Below, piece by piece: positions 14,374 through 22,531 of a stretch of 26,120 nucleotides of DNA. A program made the position numbers and the translations under genes. The stretch comes from a virus: the IMG/VR virus record IMGVR_UViG_3300008267_000452, positions 1 through 26,120 of that record. One strand, 5' to 3'. The notes beneath the pieces are model-generated. The model was given only the letters and a program-made list of their open reading frames with translations. It did no database searches and was not told where the DNA came from. How positions within the stretch are numbered: the stretch's first letter is position 1; each line of letters opens with the position of its first letter.

Positions 14374-15633
14374 TTATCGTTTAAAAATGTTAGTAGGTCT
14401 AACTATCTTCTTTTGTGTTTTGGTCTCTGATTCATCTACTACAGAACTAGCAATCTTATTAGCCTGTTCTGTCTTTAATTGTCTCACCGTTTGTTCTACA
14501 GCTTGGTTCTTGCCTTGTTTAACAAGACTCTGTCTGTATGCTTCAGGATCTGACAATAACCAAAGAGCTTCTGCAATAAGAGGGTAGTTTGGTTCTACAA
14601 ACTGATATTTCTCTAGAAGATGTCCTAATAAGTTTGTAGGACGACCACTAATAGAAGGATATTGGGGTTGAACCAATCCTGTATACAGTTGAGCTTGTGT
14701 TTTCTTATCTAACTTAAGACCATTCACTTCAGCAGCCTTCAGCGCATCATAAACATTACTAACATAAGTGTTAGCTGCTTCTTCTTGCTGTTGGCGGAGC
14801 TGTTCTTGTTGTGCAAGTTGTTGTTGTACAACCTGTTCTTGCATAACATCTAATTTTGGTTTAAACTTCTTAGCCTGTTGTTCAAGCTTACCAAGATCTT
14901 TCCAGGTTGAGATTTCCTCATCAATCTCTCCATCATCACCAAAACCAGTAGCTTTCAAGTAGCTTCTTACAATAAACTCCTGATCATTAGGATCTTCAGG
15001 ACTCATTTGACGAAACTCTTCTACATGTGCTAAGGCTTTGAACAAACCTTTCAAATCTTGACCACCATCTGCAACATACTTTGCAGCATATTGCAACTCT
15101 TCGGGTAGACTTTCAAAGAACTGTTTGGGGGTTTCTTGTCTTACAGCTTTTTCACGCTCTTCAAAGTTTGCTTGTAAAAGCTCTTTCCAATCTTTAAGAG
15201 AATATTCCTCCATGGACTTCTCATCATCAAAAGGAATAATTAACCCCTCTTCTATCAACTTGGACATGGTGTCTACTAAACCAGACTTATCCACTCTAGG
15301 ACGTCCACCACCTCCTTTCTCTTCATCTTTTATAGCATCATCAACATCATCTAAAATGTCTTTGAGCTCTTCTTGACTTACTTGAACAGCAGGTTTTTTC
15401 TCAGCTGTTCCACTCTTGTCATCTGTTTTACTTTCTTCATCCTCATCATCTACAGCATCTGGACTTAAAAAACTAAGATCTACAGACTTGTTACTAAAAA
15501 TGCTAGGCTTTGTAGAAGCTGGAGGTGTTGTTGGTGTCACTACACTTTCAGCACCAGGAGCTCCTGTAAAAAGACTATCAATGTCAAGATCTAATTGCTG
15601 CACATTTGTTTGTGCATTGTCGGTTGTACTCAT
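14374..15633 (-). CDS. Acidic scaffold-like head assembly protein
   Basis: 419 residues, acidic, largely helical. Residues 60-110 are an Asp/Glu-rich disordered stretch (DAVDDEDEESKTDD); residues 260-290 form a Gln-rich coiled coil (MQEQVVQQQLAQQEQLRQQQ); the C-terminus is basic (QKKIVRPTNIFKR), as in scaffold proteins whose basic tail binds the capsid protein. Located between portal and capsid genes, the classic scaffold place. No protease motif is seen. It is the first gene after a candidate promoter (15652-15669), with ATAAACCAACAAAAAAT in its leader. Confidence 0.7.
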   Translation of the reverse strand: MSTTDNAQTNVQQLDLDIDSLFTGAPGAESVVTPTTPPASTKPSIFSNKSVDLSFLSPDAVDDEDEESKTDDKSGTAEKKPAVQVSQEELKDILDDVDDAIKDEEKGGGGRPRVDKSGLVDTMSKLIEEGLIIPFDDEKSMEEYSLKDWKELLQANFEEREKAVRQETPKQFFESLPEELQYAAKYVADGGQDLKGLFKALAHVEEFRQMSPEDPNDQEFIVRSYLKATGFGDDGEIDEEISTWKDLGKLEQQAKKFKPKLDVMQEQVVQQQLAQQEQLRQQQEEAANTYVSNVYDALKAAEVNGLKLDKKTQAQLYTGLVQPQYPSISGRPTNLLGHLLEKYQFVEPNYPLIAEALWLLSDPEAYRQSLVKQGKNQAVEQTVRQLKTEQANKIASSVVDESETKTQKKIVRPTNIFKR

Positions 15634-15651
15634 ATTTTTTGTTGGTTTATA

Positions 15652-15669
15652 TCTACAATATTAATATAC
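15652..15669 (-). promoter_or_regulatory. Candidate phage late promoter
   Basis: Minus-strand sequence GTATATTAATATTGTAGA, sharing GTATATT...TAYTG with three other sites. It is 19 bp upstream of the scaffold-like gene, so it would drive the scaffold and capsid genes with a very short leader. Confidence 0.65.
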
Positions 15670-15734
15670 AAAATTATTTCAACTAAATATTAAAAATGTA
15701 GTAGGGGAAATCAAAAGTTGCCAGTATACAGCTA

Positions 15735-15752
15735 TAAAAAGGCTCACACCTT
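15735..15752 (-). terminator. Weak intrinsic terminator at the portal stop
   Basis: Minus strand: AAGG, a 6-nt loop, CCTT followed by TTT. The stem overlaps the portal stop codon. The stem is short, but the site precedes a promoter motif, as at 6258-6297. Confidence 0.4.
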
Positions 15753-18480
15753 ATTTATTTTTGTCTTTAGGAGCTTTGTCATACTTATTCTTGTTCTCCC
15801 TAGCTATCTGTAACTGTTTGTTGGCAATCTCCTCTCTTGATGCTATTTCTCTTTCTTTTATAGCATTTTGAGATCTAACCACATTCATTCTATTCACTTC
15901 CTTCTCTCTTTGAAGACTGGTTTGCTCTTGGTAGTTTTCCTGTTTCTGGATTCTCTCCATAGCATCCTGGTAGTCACTCTGAAGGTTTTGGTTAATGTCC
16001 ATCATTGATCCATACCCAGCAGCCCTAATCTCAGCTTGTAATATTTGAGACTGTCTATTCTTCTCATTCTCAGAAGCTTCAAACTCCATCTTCATCTGAG
16101 CTTCCTGCTGGCGAGCCTGCAGTTCTTGTTGCTGCATTTGCTGTGCTTGCTGAGCTTGTTCTTGTCTCATTGCATTAGCTTTTTCTTCAGAAGCTTTAAG
16201 CACTCCTGTAAGTTCAGCAATAGACTCAGACTTAATAATATTACCCAAGTCATAAATAGAAGCACCAGCTGTGTTATTCTGCAGTGCAAGTTGCTTTAAC
16301 TGATCTAGAACAGCTCTGTGATTGCTTCTGGTTGTAATAAAAATGTTTAAATCTCTAGCTAACAAGTCAACACCATTCATCTGAAAATTAACCTTCTCAT
16401 CTGTAGAAGTGATATACTGAAGACGCAAACTAGGTTTTTTAGAGTTATAATACTGAGCAAGGTCAGTACGCATCTGGTGCACTCTAGGCATCAAATGGTC
16501 TGAATGCTGTACAAAATAGTGCTCTGTTTGAGCATATGAGTTAACTACAGCCTGCTCAATACCTGTAGCTGTCTGCTGTCCTGTGACAGAGCCCAGACGT
16601 TGAGGACTAATGCCAATACTTTCAAAGGCTTGACTTTTGAAATAGTTACCAAGCTGGATACGTGATAACAGACGTTGTGTCTGTTCAAGATTAAGCACCT
16701 GGTAGTGTTGGAATGCTAAAGCATTTTCTGTATTTGTAATAGAAGTGTCCAGAGCTAACATCTGGAAATTCTTCATTGCTACATACGCTTTAGCAAGATT
16801 GTTCTTACCCCAGTCTTCTCCCATAGAGTGACGTGGTAGAGCATTTTGATCCAGAAGAATTACAGTACCTAGCTCATCAACTAAGATGTCAGCAATCTGG
16901 TTATTTACAATGTTATAACCAATCTGGAAAGGTTTCATCAAGTCTACAAGACTTACTGATCGCGTATTGCGATCAGAGAACACAGATCCTTCTACAGGAA
17001 GTTTACATCCATAAACAGTCTGGTCTCCCTTAAACTGGAAGGGGATTTTTCCTACATTTATATACATGGGAGCAAGACCTCCAGGGTTGTTCATACCCCA
17101 GAAACTAGGTCTGTTAGGACCTACCTTAATACCACCCCAAGTCTCATTAATCCAGATCCAGTCAATATGTTCACCAAAGATCAGATTGTCTTTGGTTTTG
17201 TTTTTTACAAGCTTTGTATTATATACAGGCTTCTCTGTCACCTTATATGTCTCATCTACAATTTCTTGTGTAATCTCACCCTCTTCGCTAACGCTTGTAA
17301 GATGACCTACTTTACGCTGACTCTTCCAATAAACAGTGGTTGCGCGCAGCATATGTGTAGGACCATAGTCTAAGAAATCTTCACCTTCAGATAATATCCA
17401 CTGAACAATATCCCCATTATAAGGCATGTTCTCATAGGTAGATAAGAACTGACGGTAAGCTAAAGAGGGGCCTTCCACATTATAGGCATGAGATCTTGTA
17501 GCATCATAATATGAACCATCATTCTGTAAACCTCCTAAAGGTAAGCCTGCAGATCTTACAGGATAGATTGCTTCAAGAGCTTCTAGCTGATCTTGAGACA
17601 TTAAATATCCATACTGATCAATGATGTCAGCTACAGTGAGAATTTCAATCTTACCTACCCAGTTACCCTGGGAAATATATCTTGCACTAGGAGACTTATG
17701 GTAGAACGTAAGAAGAGGGTTCCAAAGCTCAATATCATAGTCATCTTCATTCATCTTAAAATGCCAGAACTCTCTATCTGTGATAAGCATGTCTCTAAAC
17801 GCCATATTCTCTAGCTCATAAATCTTAAATCTTTCTTCATCAGCCTTATGCTGGTGAGTAGCCCATTCTTCTACAAGAGAACGATAGTCTTTTTTAAAGA
17901 ACTCTTCAATTTCTGGAAGAGACTTAAGAGCCTCAGGATTAAGAACTTGTTGAGCTTCTTCAGACTGAGGGTCCATCCCCATCTGTACAAGCTTCATCAT
18001 CACTTGTCTTTCAGCATCTGCTAAAAGAGTTTGTTCTATCATTCCTCTTTTCTCCTCCATCATTTCATTATAGGAAATGTCATCAACAGCTCTAAACATA
18101 ATTTTAGAAGCTCTTTTAGAAAACTCTCCTGTCAGAACATTAATAACATTTGGAATGATGGGATAAAACTTAAGCTCAAGTGCAGATTGGTCTTCTCTAG
18201 TGAGCGTCTCAATCAAGTCTGCATACTCATTGTCCTCTTCTATAATATAGTCTGATCTATCAATAATACCTTTAGCAAGCTTATAGTTTTTAAGCAGTCT
18301 TCTGGCATTACGTCTAATCTGCTTTATACCCTGCCACTCTAACCAGTCACAGTTCCACGCTCCCCACTCCTCATCCTTCTCACTCTTAGGTAAAAACTGG
18401 ATGGGCTGTGTCAGCGTACCCATCTTATTATATGAGGTCTTTTTACCTGCTTTTAGATCTAGTGCATTATATACTTGCAT
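15751..18480 (-). CDS. Portal protein
   Basis: 909 residues, longer than typical portals but in line with those of large Bacteroidota phages. Conserved-looking portal phrases: KFYPIIPNVINVLTGEFSKR (about 104-123), 'W.FKMNEDDYDIELWNPL' (about 239-257), and SPSARYISQGNWVGKIEILT. The last 170 residues are a Gln/Glu-rich coiled coil ending in Lys-rich sequence, likely disordered or part of the internal barrel. The portal ring is the DNA entry channel and joins head to tail; it works with the terminase encoded just upstream and the scaffold-like protein just downstream. Identification is from these phrases, length and position; fold not testable here. Confidence 0.85.
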   Translation of the reverse strand: MQVYNALDLKAGKKTSYNKMGTLTQPIQFLPKSEKDEEWGAWNCDWLEWQGIKQIRRNARRLLKNYKLAKGIIDRSDYIIEEDNEYADLIETLTREDQSALELKFYPIIPNVINVLTGEFSKRASKIMFRAVDDISYNEMMEEKRGMIEQTLLADAERQVMMKLVQMGMDPQSEEAQQVLNPEALKSLPEIEEFFKKDYRSLVEEWATHQHKADEERFKIYELENMAFRDMLITDREFWHFKMNEDDYDIELWNPLLTFYHKSPSARYISQGNWVGKIEILTVADIIDQYGYLMSQDQLEALEAIYPVRSAGLPLGGLQNDGSYYDATRSHAYNVEGPSLAYRQFLSTYENMPYNGDIVQWILSEGEDFLDYGPTHMLRATTVYWKSQRKVGHLTSVSEEGEITQEIVDETYKVTEKPVYNTKLVKNKTKDNLIFGEHIDWIWINETWGGIKVGPNRPSFWGMNNPGGLAPMYINVGKIPFQFKGDQTVYGCKLPVEGSVFSDRNTRSVSLVDLMKPFQIGYNIVNNQIADILVDELGTVILLDQNALPRHSMGEDWGKNNLAKAYVAMKNFQMLALDTSITNTENALAFQHYQVLNLEQTQRLLSRIQLGNYFKSQAFESIGISPQRLGSVTGQQTATGIEQAVVNSYAQTEHYFVQHSDHLMPRVHQMRTDLAQYYNSKKPSLRLQYITSTDEKVNFQMNGVDLLARDLNIFITTRSNHRAVLDQLKQLALQNNTAGASIYDLGNIIKSESIAELTGVLKASEEKANAMRQEQAQQAQQMQQQELQARQQEAQMKMEFEASENEKNRQSQILQAEIRAAGYGSMMDINQNLQSDYQDAMERIQKQENYQEQTSLQREKEVNRMNVVRSQNAIKEREIASREEIANKQLQIARENKNKYDKAPKDKNK

Positions 18481-18485
18481 GATTC

Positions 18486-18602
18486 TTAATTAGTTATGGT
18501 GTATGTGTATGTTGGTTTCTCAAACTCCACAATGTCTGTTATGATAGAAAAATATCCATCTCCAATAGTGTAGTTTGTTAAAACAGGTTGTGAAAACATC
18601 AT
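18486..18602 (-). CDS. Possible tiny protein between terminase and portal (38 aa)
   Basis: An ATG at 18602 overlaps the terminase stop (ATGA); a second ATG follows immediately. The 38-residue frame ends TAA 5 bp before the portal start region: MMFSQPVLTNYTIGDGYFSI, then TDIVEFEKPTYTYTITN. It has a beta-like pattern. The coupling overlap and the precise fill of the gap favour a real gene, but its size makes chance possible. Confidence 0.4.
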   Translation of the reverse strand: MMFSQPVLTNYTIGDGYFSIITDIVEFEKPTYTYTITN

Positions 18603-20803
18603 CTATAATTTTTAAATGGCATACTAGGTTTTCTCATGCCTGGTGACATACTTCTTGAACCCCCCATATGTCTAAAGGGGGTCAATTTTAATTTATGACT
18701 TTTTTCTGGATTTACCAAGTTTTTGTTGCTCACCTCAATCCTTTTCTGTAAGCCTCTGTTGGACTGCTGCACCTTAGCAAAAGCTATTAAAGAACAGAAT
18801 GACACAAGACGGTCAACATTTATACCATCCTGGTATGCCTGCATTTCTTTAAGAAGCATAGGATCTGGAATGCGCTCCACGCCATATATAGTCTTAACAA
18901 TAGTACCATCTGGTAGAGTTTCATGGTCTAATTCTTCTTTTAAAAATTCAATACCATATGACAGGATTGTACCCTTAAATATAGTACCTACGTTCTTCCA
19001 ACCATACTCCTGAAAGACATTTCTGTTAGCACCTATGTCTTTAAGAAACAATATCATATCCTTTGGTACTAAATACTTTTGTTTCTTCTTAGATATCATG
19101 TATTGGATAAACAAAGCTACGTTGTTCTCCACTATTGTCCAGGCATTGTAGTGTTCTATGAGCATTTCTAAAAGCTCATGGGTTTTATTAATATCGTCAA
19201 ACCTACCACACCAAGATGCTACAATAGCATCTCTTTCTAGAGTGTTTCTCACTTTACCATCACCCTCATCCACTATAACTTCTACAGGATTTTTATAAAC
19301 GTAAATAGAACACAGTGAGTCTGATGTAACAGTTTTACCCTCACCTACAGGGTCAATAGATGCATAATACATCCCAAAAGCAGGGTCTTTTACAGGACGT
19401 TCATAAATACAAACCACTGCTTCTTTATTCTCAGCTTTTTTAGAGACTGGAAACTGCATAATTGGAAGTTTTCTAGATGGTGTAGCTACCACTTTACCCT
19501 CTGCATTTCTAGAAAGGTCAACATATTCTACAGCATATGTTTTTTCAGTTATTCTTTGAAGCTGTTTAGAAACAAGATGTTGTGGAAACTTGCTCACTTT
19601 TCTAGCAGCAAAAGCCTCAGCAATATTACGAGGGTGCTGTGATATAGTAAGTTGATAAGCTTCAGGAGCAAGATCTTTTTTAGCTTTCTCAAACTCTATC
19701 TCTAAAGCTTTTAATGCATCTTGTACTAATGAATTACCATACTGATCTATATAAGGGGGCATTGACCATTGCTCAGGAATAAAAAGTCCTGTCTTACCTA
19801 TTGTACCATCTCCATCTATAAGAGTGCTATCCACTGCATAAAACCCATTCTCATCCGCATTAAGAATATATTCTTTTAGAGGTTCACACTGATCAAGATC
19901 ACCCACAGAACCTGCAGCAATAAACTGACCTGTAATAATATGACCAGACTTTAAGGCTGGTTTAATAAACCCATAAGTCTGATCCATCCTAGGTGCGATA
20001 CCACCTTCTTCATGAAAGAAGTAAGTGACAGGACCACCGACACCATTTGTAGGATCTTTCTCAAAAGAGTAGGCTGAGATGGTTGACTTTAATCCTTTAT
20101 AAGTGTCCCTACCATTTATTCTCACCTTAATTCTCTGTTGCCATGCTCCTACTTTCTCAGGTTCAGAAGGTCTATACCAGGCAGTATGCTCATTAAGAAA
20201 GTTTTTATACTCATCTAAAAACTTCCAAGACCCCTTCTCATTTATATAGTCTTTAAGACTAGCTCCTATCTTTAAGACAGCTCCCTCCTCAAACCAATAC
20301 TGGTTAATAAGTTTAGCCATGTGAAAATAGGAGGATGCTATCTGACGTTTCTTTAGAATGATAGCATGCTGATAATGAAGCTCAGCCAGAAGTTCATATA
20401 GTGCCATGTGGTACTGAGCATCCCTCACCTTAGCAAAGTCAAACCTCTTTTCTTCTTTGTCATAAATAGGAAGAAAGTTTAACCACATGTAGTAGTCTCT
20501 AGAAATGTACCAAATTTTGGTACCTGAGTGCACAATCACTCCTTTTCTACATTTCTCTTTTTGATCATTCCAATAAGCTATAAAGTCTTTGCTCTTAAGA
20601 GGAGCATCACAATAATATTTATCTTTTTGAAACTTTCTAGCTTCAGCATTAAATATTAAACTTGTTTCATCAAACTCATACTCACCAGGTTCTTTAAAAA
20701 GAGGAATAAGAAAATTCTTAAAGTCATCTCTTGTCAAGAACTCAGTGGTGATCCATTCACCATCTTTATAAGTGGGAATCTCTATATAGTTAGATGTTGA
20801 CAT
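18599..20803 (-). CDS. terL: Large terminase subunit (TerL)
   Basis: 734 residues: an ATPase domain followed by an RNase H-like nuclease, the motor that cuts and pumps DNA through the portal. Visible motifs: an atypical Walker A-like KKRQIASSY (151-159); a Walker B-like TYFFHEEGG (260-268), where the usual Asp/Glu-Glu pair appears as HEE; a coupling motif-like GSVGDLDQ (298-305). In the nuclease part, D484 lies in YYASIDPVGEGK, E559 in WTIVENN, and D664 in INVDRLVSF; these fit the three metal-binding acids. No intein or intron is visible. It overlaps the small gene upstream by 14 bp. The basic C-terminal tail (HKLKLTPFRHMGGSRSM) may contact the portal. Confidence 0.9.
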   Translation of the reverse strand: MSTSNYIEIPTYKDGEWITTEFLTRDDFKNFLIPLFKEPGEYEFDETSLIFNAEARKFQKDKYYCDAPLKSKDFIAYWNDQKEKCRKGVIVHSGTKIWYISRDYYMWLNFLPIYDKEEKRFDFAKVRDAQYHMALYELLAELHYQHAIILKKRQIASSYFHMAKLINQYWFEEGAVLKIGASLKDYINEKGSWKFLDEYKNFLNEHTAWYRPSEPEKVGAWQQRIKVRINGRDTYKGLKSTISAYSFEKDPTNGVGGPVTYFFHEEGGIAPRMDQTYGFIKPALKSGHIITGQFIAAGSVGDLDQCEPLKEYILNADENGFYAVDSTLIDGDGTIGKTGLFIPEQWSMPPYIDQYGNSLVQDALKALEIEFEKAKKDLAPEAYQLTISQHPRNIAEAFAARKVSKFPQHLVSKQLQRITEKTYAVEYVDLSRNAEGKVVATPSRKLPIMQFPVSKKAENKEAVVCIYERPVKDPAFGMYYASIDPVGEGKTVTSDSLCSIYVYKNPVEVIVDEGDGKVRNTLERDAIVASWCGRFDDINKTHELLEMLIEHYNAWTIVENNVALFIQYMISKKKQKYLVPKDMILFLKDIGANRNVFQEYGWKNVGTIFKGTILSYGIEFLKEELDHETLPDGTIVKTIYGVERIPDPMLLKEMQAYQDGINVDRLVSFCSLIAFAKVQQSNRGLQKRIEVSNKNLVNPEKSHKLKLTPFRHMGGSRSMSPGMRKPSMPFKNYR

Positions 20804-21041
20804 TAAGCTTTTTGTCTAGATTTGAAACATCTCCTTTTGTAACATAAAGAATATCTATAAGTGTAGTTAATGACTTGCTCTTTATTACATTCTCACACTT
20901 AAAGTCACTCATGTAATTTAACTTCTGTTCTCTAGGAATAGCATTCCAGTCCCCAGTAAAAGGATTAAAATGAAAAAACCAGTTAAACATATAGTCTTTG
21001 TTCTCATATCCTGGTTCATAGTCTTGGTATGTATCTGCCAT
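20790..21041 (-). CDS. Small protein upstream of terminase (83 aa)
   Basis: 83 residues with an aromatic-rich start (GYENKDYMFNWFFHFNPFTG DWNAI in the first half) and a helical, charged second half. The phrase 'W.FhyNpftg.WnAi.re' is one I recall from small conserved proteins next to terminase genes of Bacteroidota phages. The position suggests a packaging accessory, possibly in the place of a small terminase, but there is no visible DNA-binding motif. It starts 14 bp after the tRNA-Cys gene and overlaps terL by 14 bp. Confidence 0.6.
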   Translation of the reverse strand: MADTYQDYEPGYENKDYMFNWFFHFNPFTGDWNAIPREQKLNYMSDFKCENVIKSKSLTTLIDILYVTKGDVSNLDKKLNVNI

Positions 21042-21055
21042 ATTATATAGTTTAG

Positions 21056-21126
21056 AGGTGGATATAGGAGTCGAACCTATGATGAAGCTTTTGCAGAGCC
21101 TTGCCTTGCCACTTGGCTAATCCACC
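21056..21126 (-). tRNA. tRNA-Cys (GCA)
   Basis: 71 nt. Acceptor stem GGTGGAT/ATCCACC (7 bp); D stem GCC/GGC; anticodon stem AGGCT/AGCTT with loop CTGCAAA, anticodon GCA; T arm ATAGG-TTCGACT-CCTAT; discriminator base U73, which is the Cys identity element. The 3' CCA is not encoded, so a host CCA-adding enzyme is needed. It lies 5 bp downstream of a second, unusual tRNA, so both probably come from one late transcript. It might offset a high Cys demand: several proteins here are Cys-rich. Confidence 0.93.
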
Positions 21127-21131
21127 ATTAG

Positions 21132-21250
21132 CTGTAGGGGGAGGAGTCGAACCTCCACGTTGACTATTCTCAACAAAACATTTATTTCTGTGGAGAATAA
21201 CCAACACCACCGAGACAAGGTGACGTGTCTGCCTATTTCACCACCCTACA
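21132..21250 (-). tRNA. tRNA with Asp (GUC) anticodon and a 50-nt variable region
   Basis: 119 nt. Acceptor TGTAGGG/CCCTACA; D arm GTG, loop AAATAGGCAGA, CAC; anticodon stem TCACC/GGTGG with loop TTGTCTC, anticodon GUC; T arm GGAGG-TTCGACT-CCTCC; discriminator G73. Between anticodon and T stems are 50 nt, which form a 13-bp stem (GTTGGTTATTCTC with GAGAATAGTCAAC, two G-U pairs) capped by a 21-nt loop. A normal tRNA-Asp has about 5 nt there. The body looks like a class II (Leu/Ser) tRNA, yet G34, U35, C36, C38, G10 and G73 agree with known Asp identity elements. U37 is odd, as a purine is normal. SerRS could also be a partner, since it reads G73 and a long arm. CCA is not encoded. Every stem pairs, so it is surely a tRNA-like RNA; its amino acid is uncertain. 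Confidence 0.8.
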
Positions 21251-21763
21251 TTATTGATCATATGCTAGTCTTTGTCCACCTCTTACAGTGGATTGTTGTT
21301 CTTCCATTAAATCTCTATACACTCCTTTAAAAGACTGCCTCACCTCATCATATCTTTCTGCCATTCTTAGAAGAGCTGGAGAAGACCCATCTCTACCAAA
21401 TGTTAACTGTTCTGTAGCAAGACTTCTTGCCATGTTATCTAAGAATATTTTTATACCTAAATAAGCTCTATATGTTGGCGTCTCATACATCTTTTTGCAC
21501 ATCTCTAACCCATACACTATTTCAGGTTCATCTGTACTAAAGTCTGCATCCACCTCTTTTAAAATAAGTTCTTCCTTATCTGTCTCAGGTACATCAAAGA
21601 AAGGATTCATATCAGGATTAGGACATGTCATATAAAATAAATACATGTAAATACGCAGATGTTCTTCTGGGTATTTATCCATAACATCTTTTAAAAACTT
21701 TAGAGTGTAGCAATGCTCTGATGCAATCACCCTACCATTACTTATATCAAATAGTCTTACCAT
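21251..21763 (-). CDS. Conserved helical phage protein of unknown function (170 aa)
   Basis: 170 residues, mainly helical and acidic. The phrase 'YETPTYRAYLGIKIFLDNMARSLATEQLTFGRDGS' (split here around residues 92-126) includes a GRDGS turn that I recall as conserved in crAss-like and related Bacteroidota phages. The C-terminus carries Arg-Gly-Gly-Gln (TVRGGQRLAYDQ). Its stop codon is directly beside the unusual tRNA. It overlaps the upstream gene by 17 bp. A head or packaging accessory is possible; no activity can be named. Confidence 0.6.
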   Translation of the reverse strand: MVRLFDISNGRVIASEHCYTLKFLKDVMDKYPEEHLRIYMYLFYMTCPNPDMNPFFDVPETDKEELILKEVDADFSTDEPEIVYGLEMCKKMYETPTYRAYLGIKIFLDNMARSLATEQLTFGRDGSSPALLRMAERYDEVRQSFKGVYRDLMEEQQSTVRGGQRLAYDQ

Positions 21764-22061
21764 CTTCTTTTTCTTTTAAAAAGTCCATATTGTATGTAGC
21801 GCCTTTACCCCATCTACTTTTTCTAGGTTTCCATTCTTCAGGTATTACAGGAACCAGGGGTTCACCAGCTGTAGGATTACCATAAATTATTAAATCATTT
21901 TGATCCACTGTTCTTACCATACCTGTCTCATATATCCGTACAACAAACTGTGGATTAGAAGTTACACTACCACCAAACATAAACATAACAAGACATTCTC
22001 CAAGCTGTTTTGCATATGCATCAAAGGGATTGTGTATCTCATGAATTGTCTGTGTTATCAT
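21747..22061 (-). CDS. Conserved small phage protein (104 aa)
   Basis: 104 residues. A helix at the N-terminus (NPFDAYAKQLGECLVMFMFG) is followed by beta-like segments (QFVVRIYETGMVRTV, DLIIYGNP), a Pro-rich stretch (GEPLVPVIPEEWKPRK) and a charged tail. It shares one base with its upstream neighbour and overlaps the downstream gene by 17 bp. No family name known to me. Confidence 0.55.
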   Translation of the reverse strand: MITQTIHEIHNPFDAYAKQLGECLVMFMFGGSVTSNPQFVVRIYETGMVRTVDQNDLIIYGNPTAGEPLVPVIPEEWKPRKSRWGKGATYNMDFLKEKEDGKTI

Positions 22062-22531
22062 TACACTTTAAATATTAGTGACTTGCCATAAAAGTGACCA
22101 GCAGCTTCTCTTAAAGATTTGATGGTCTCAGGGTTTTTTCTGTCAGCATATTCTCTTTCCACTTTACATGATTGATGGAGCATACCTGCAAGATTATGCC
22201 AGTTTTCATCTGACATTCTATCTTTAAGCATTGTAACTAGCTCATCAGCCAGTGTAGTCATAGCAAAACATTTTCCTATAGGGTAGTTATTATTCTCAAG
22301 TTCATCAGCAGTTTCTTCTAAAAGTTTGCTTATTTCTAATAGCACTTCAGATAGTCTTATACGCCTAGCTTCCTCAATCTCCTGCTTCTTACCACTTACA
22401 TCAAATAATAATTTTATAATATCTATCCACATAACTTTTTTGTGTTTTGGTGTGTAAGGACAATTCTTACATCTATTACCACAACAGTAGCCTCTGTTAA
22501 GAAGGAACTCAGAAGCTAGTGGTTTACTCAC
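22061..22531 (-). CDS. Protein with N-terminal CCxxxCxxCPY metal-binding-like motif and helical domain
   Basis: 156 residues starting at a GTG that overlaps the previous stop (GTGA). Residues 13-26 read RGYCCGNRCKNCPY, the signature I recall for DUF5522, a small Bacteroidota family that is usually only about 50 residues long. Here the motif is at the very N-terminus and is joined to about 120 residues of amphipathic helices (IEEARRIRLSEVLLEISKLL, then LADELVTMLKDRM). Four Cys in 9 residues could hold zinc or an iron-sulphur cluster. The ATG at residue 34 would lose the motif, so the GTG start is preferred. Confidence 0.65.
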   Translation of the reverse strand: MSKPLASEFLLNRGYCCGNRCKNCPYTPKHKKVMWIDIIKLLFDVSGKKQEIEEARRIRLSEVLLEISKLLEETADELENNNYPIGKCFAMTTLADELVTMLKDRMSDENWHNLAGMLHQSCKVEREYADRKNPETIKSLREAAGHFYGKSLIFKV

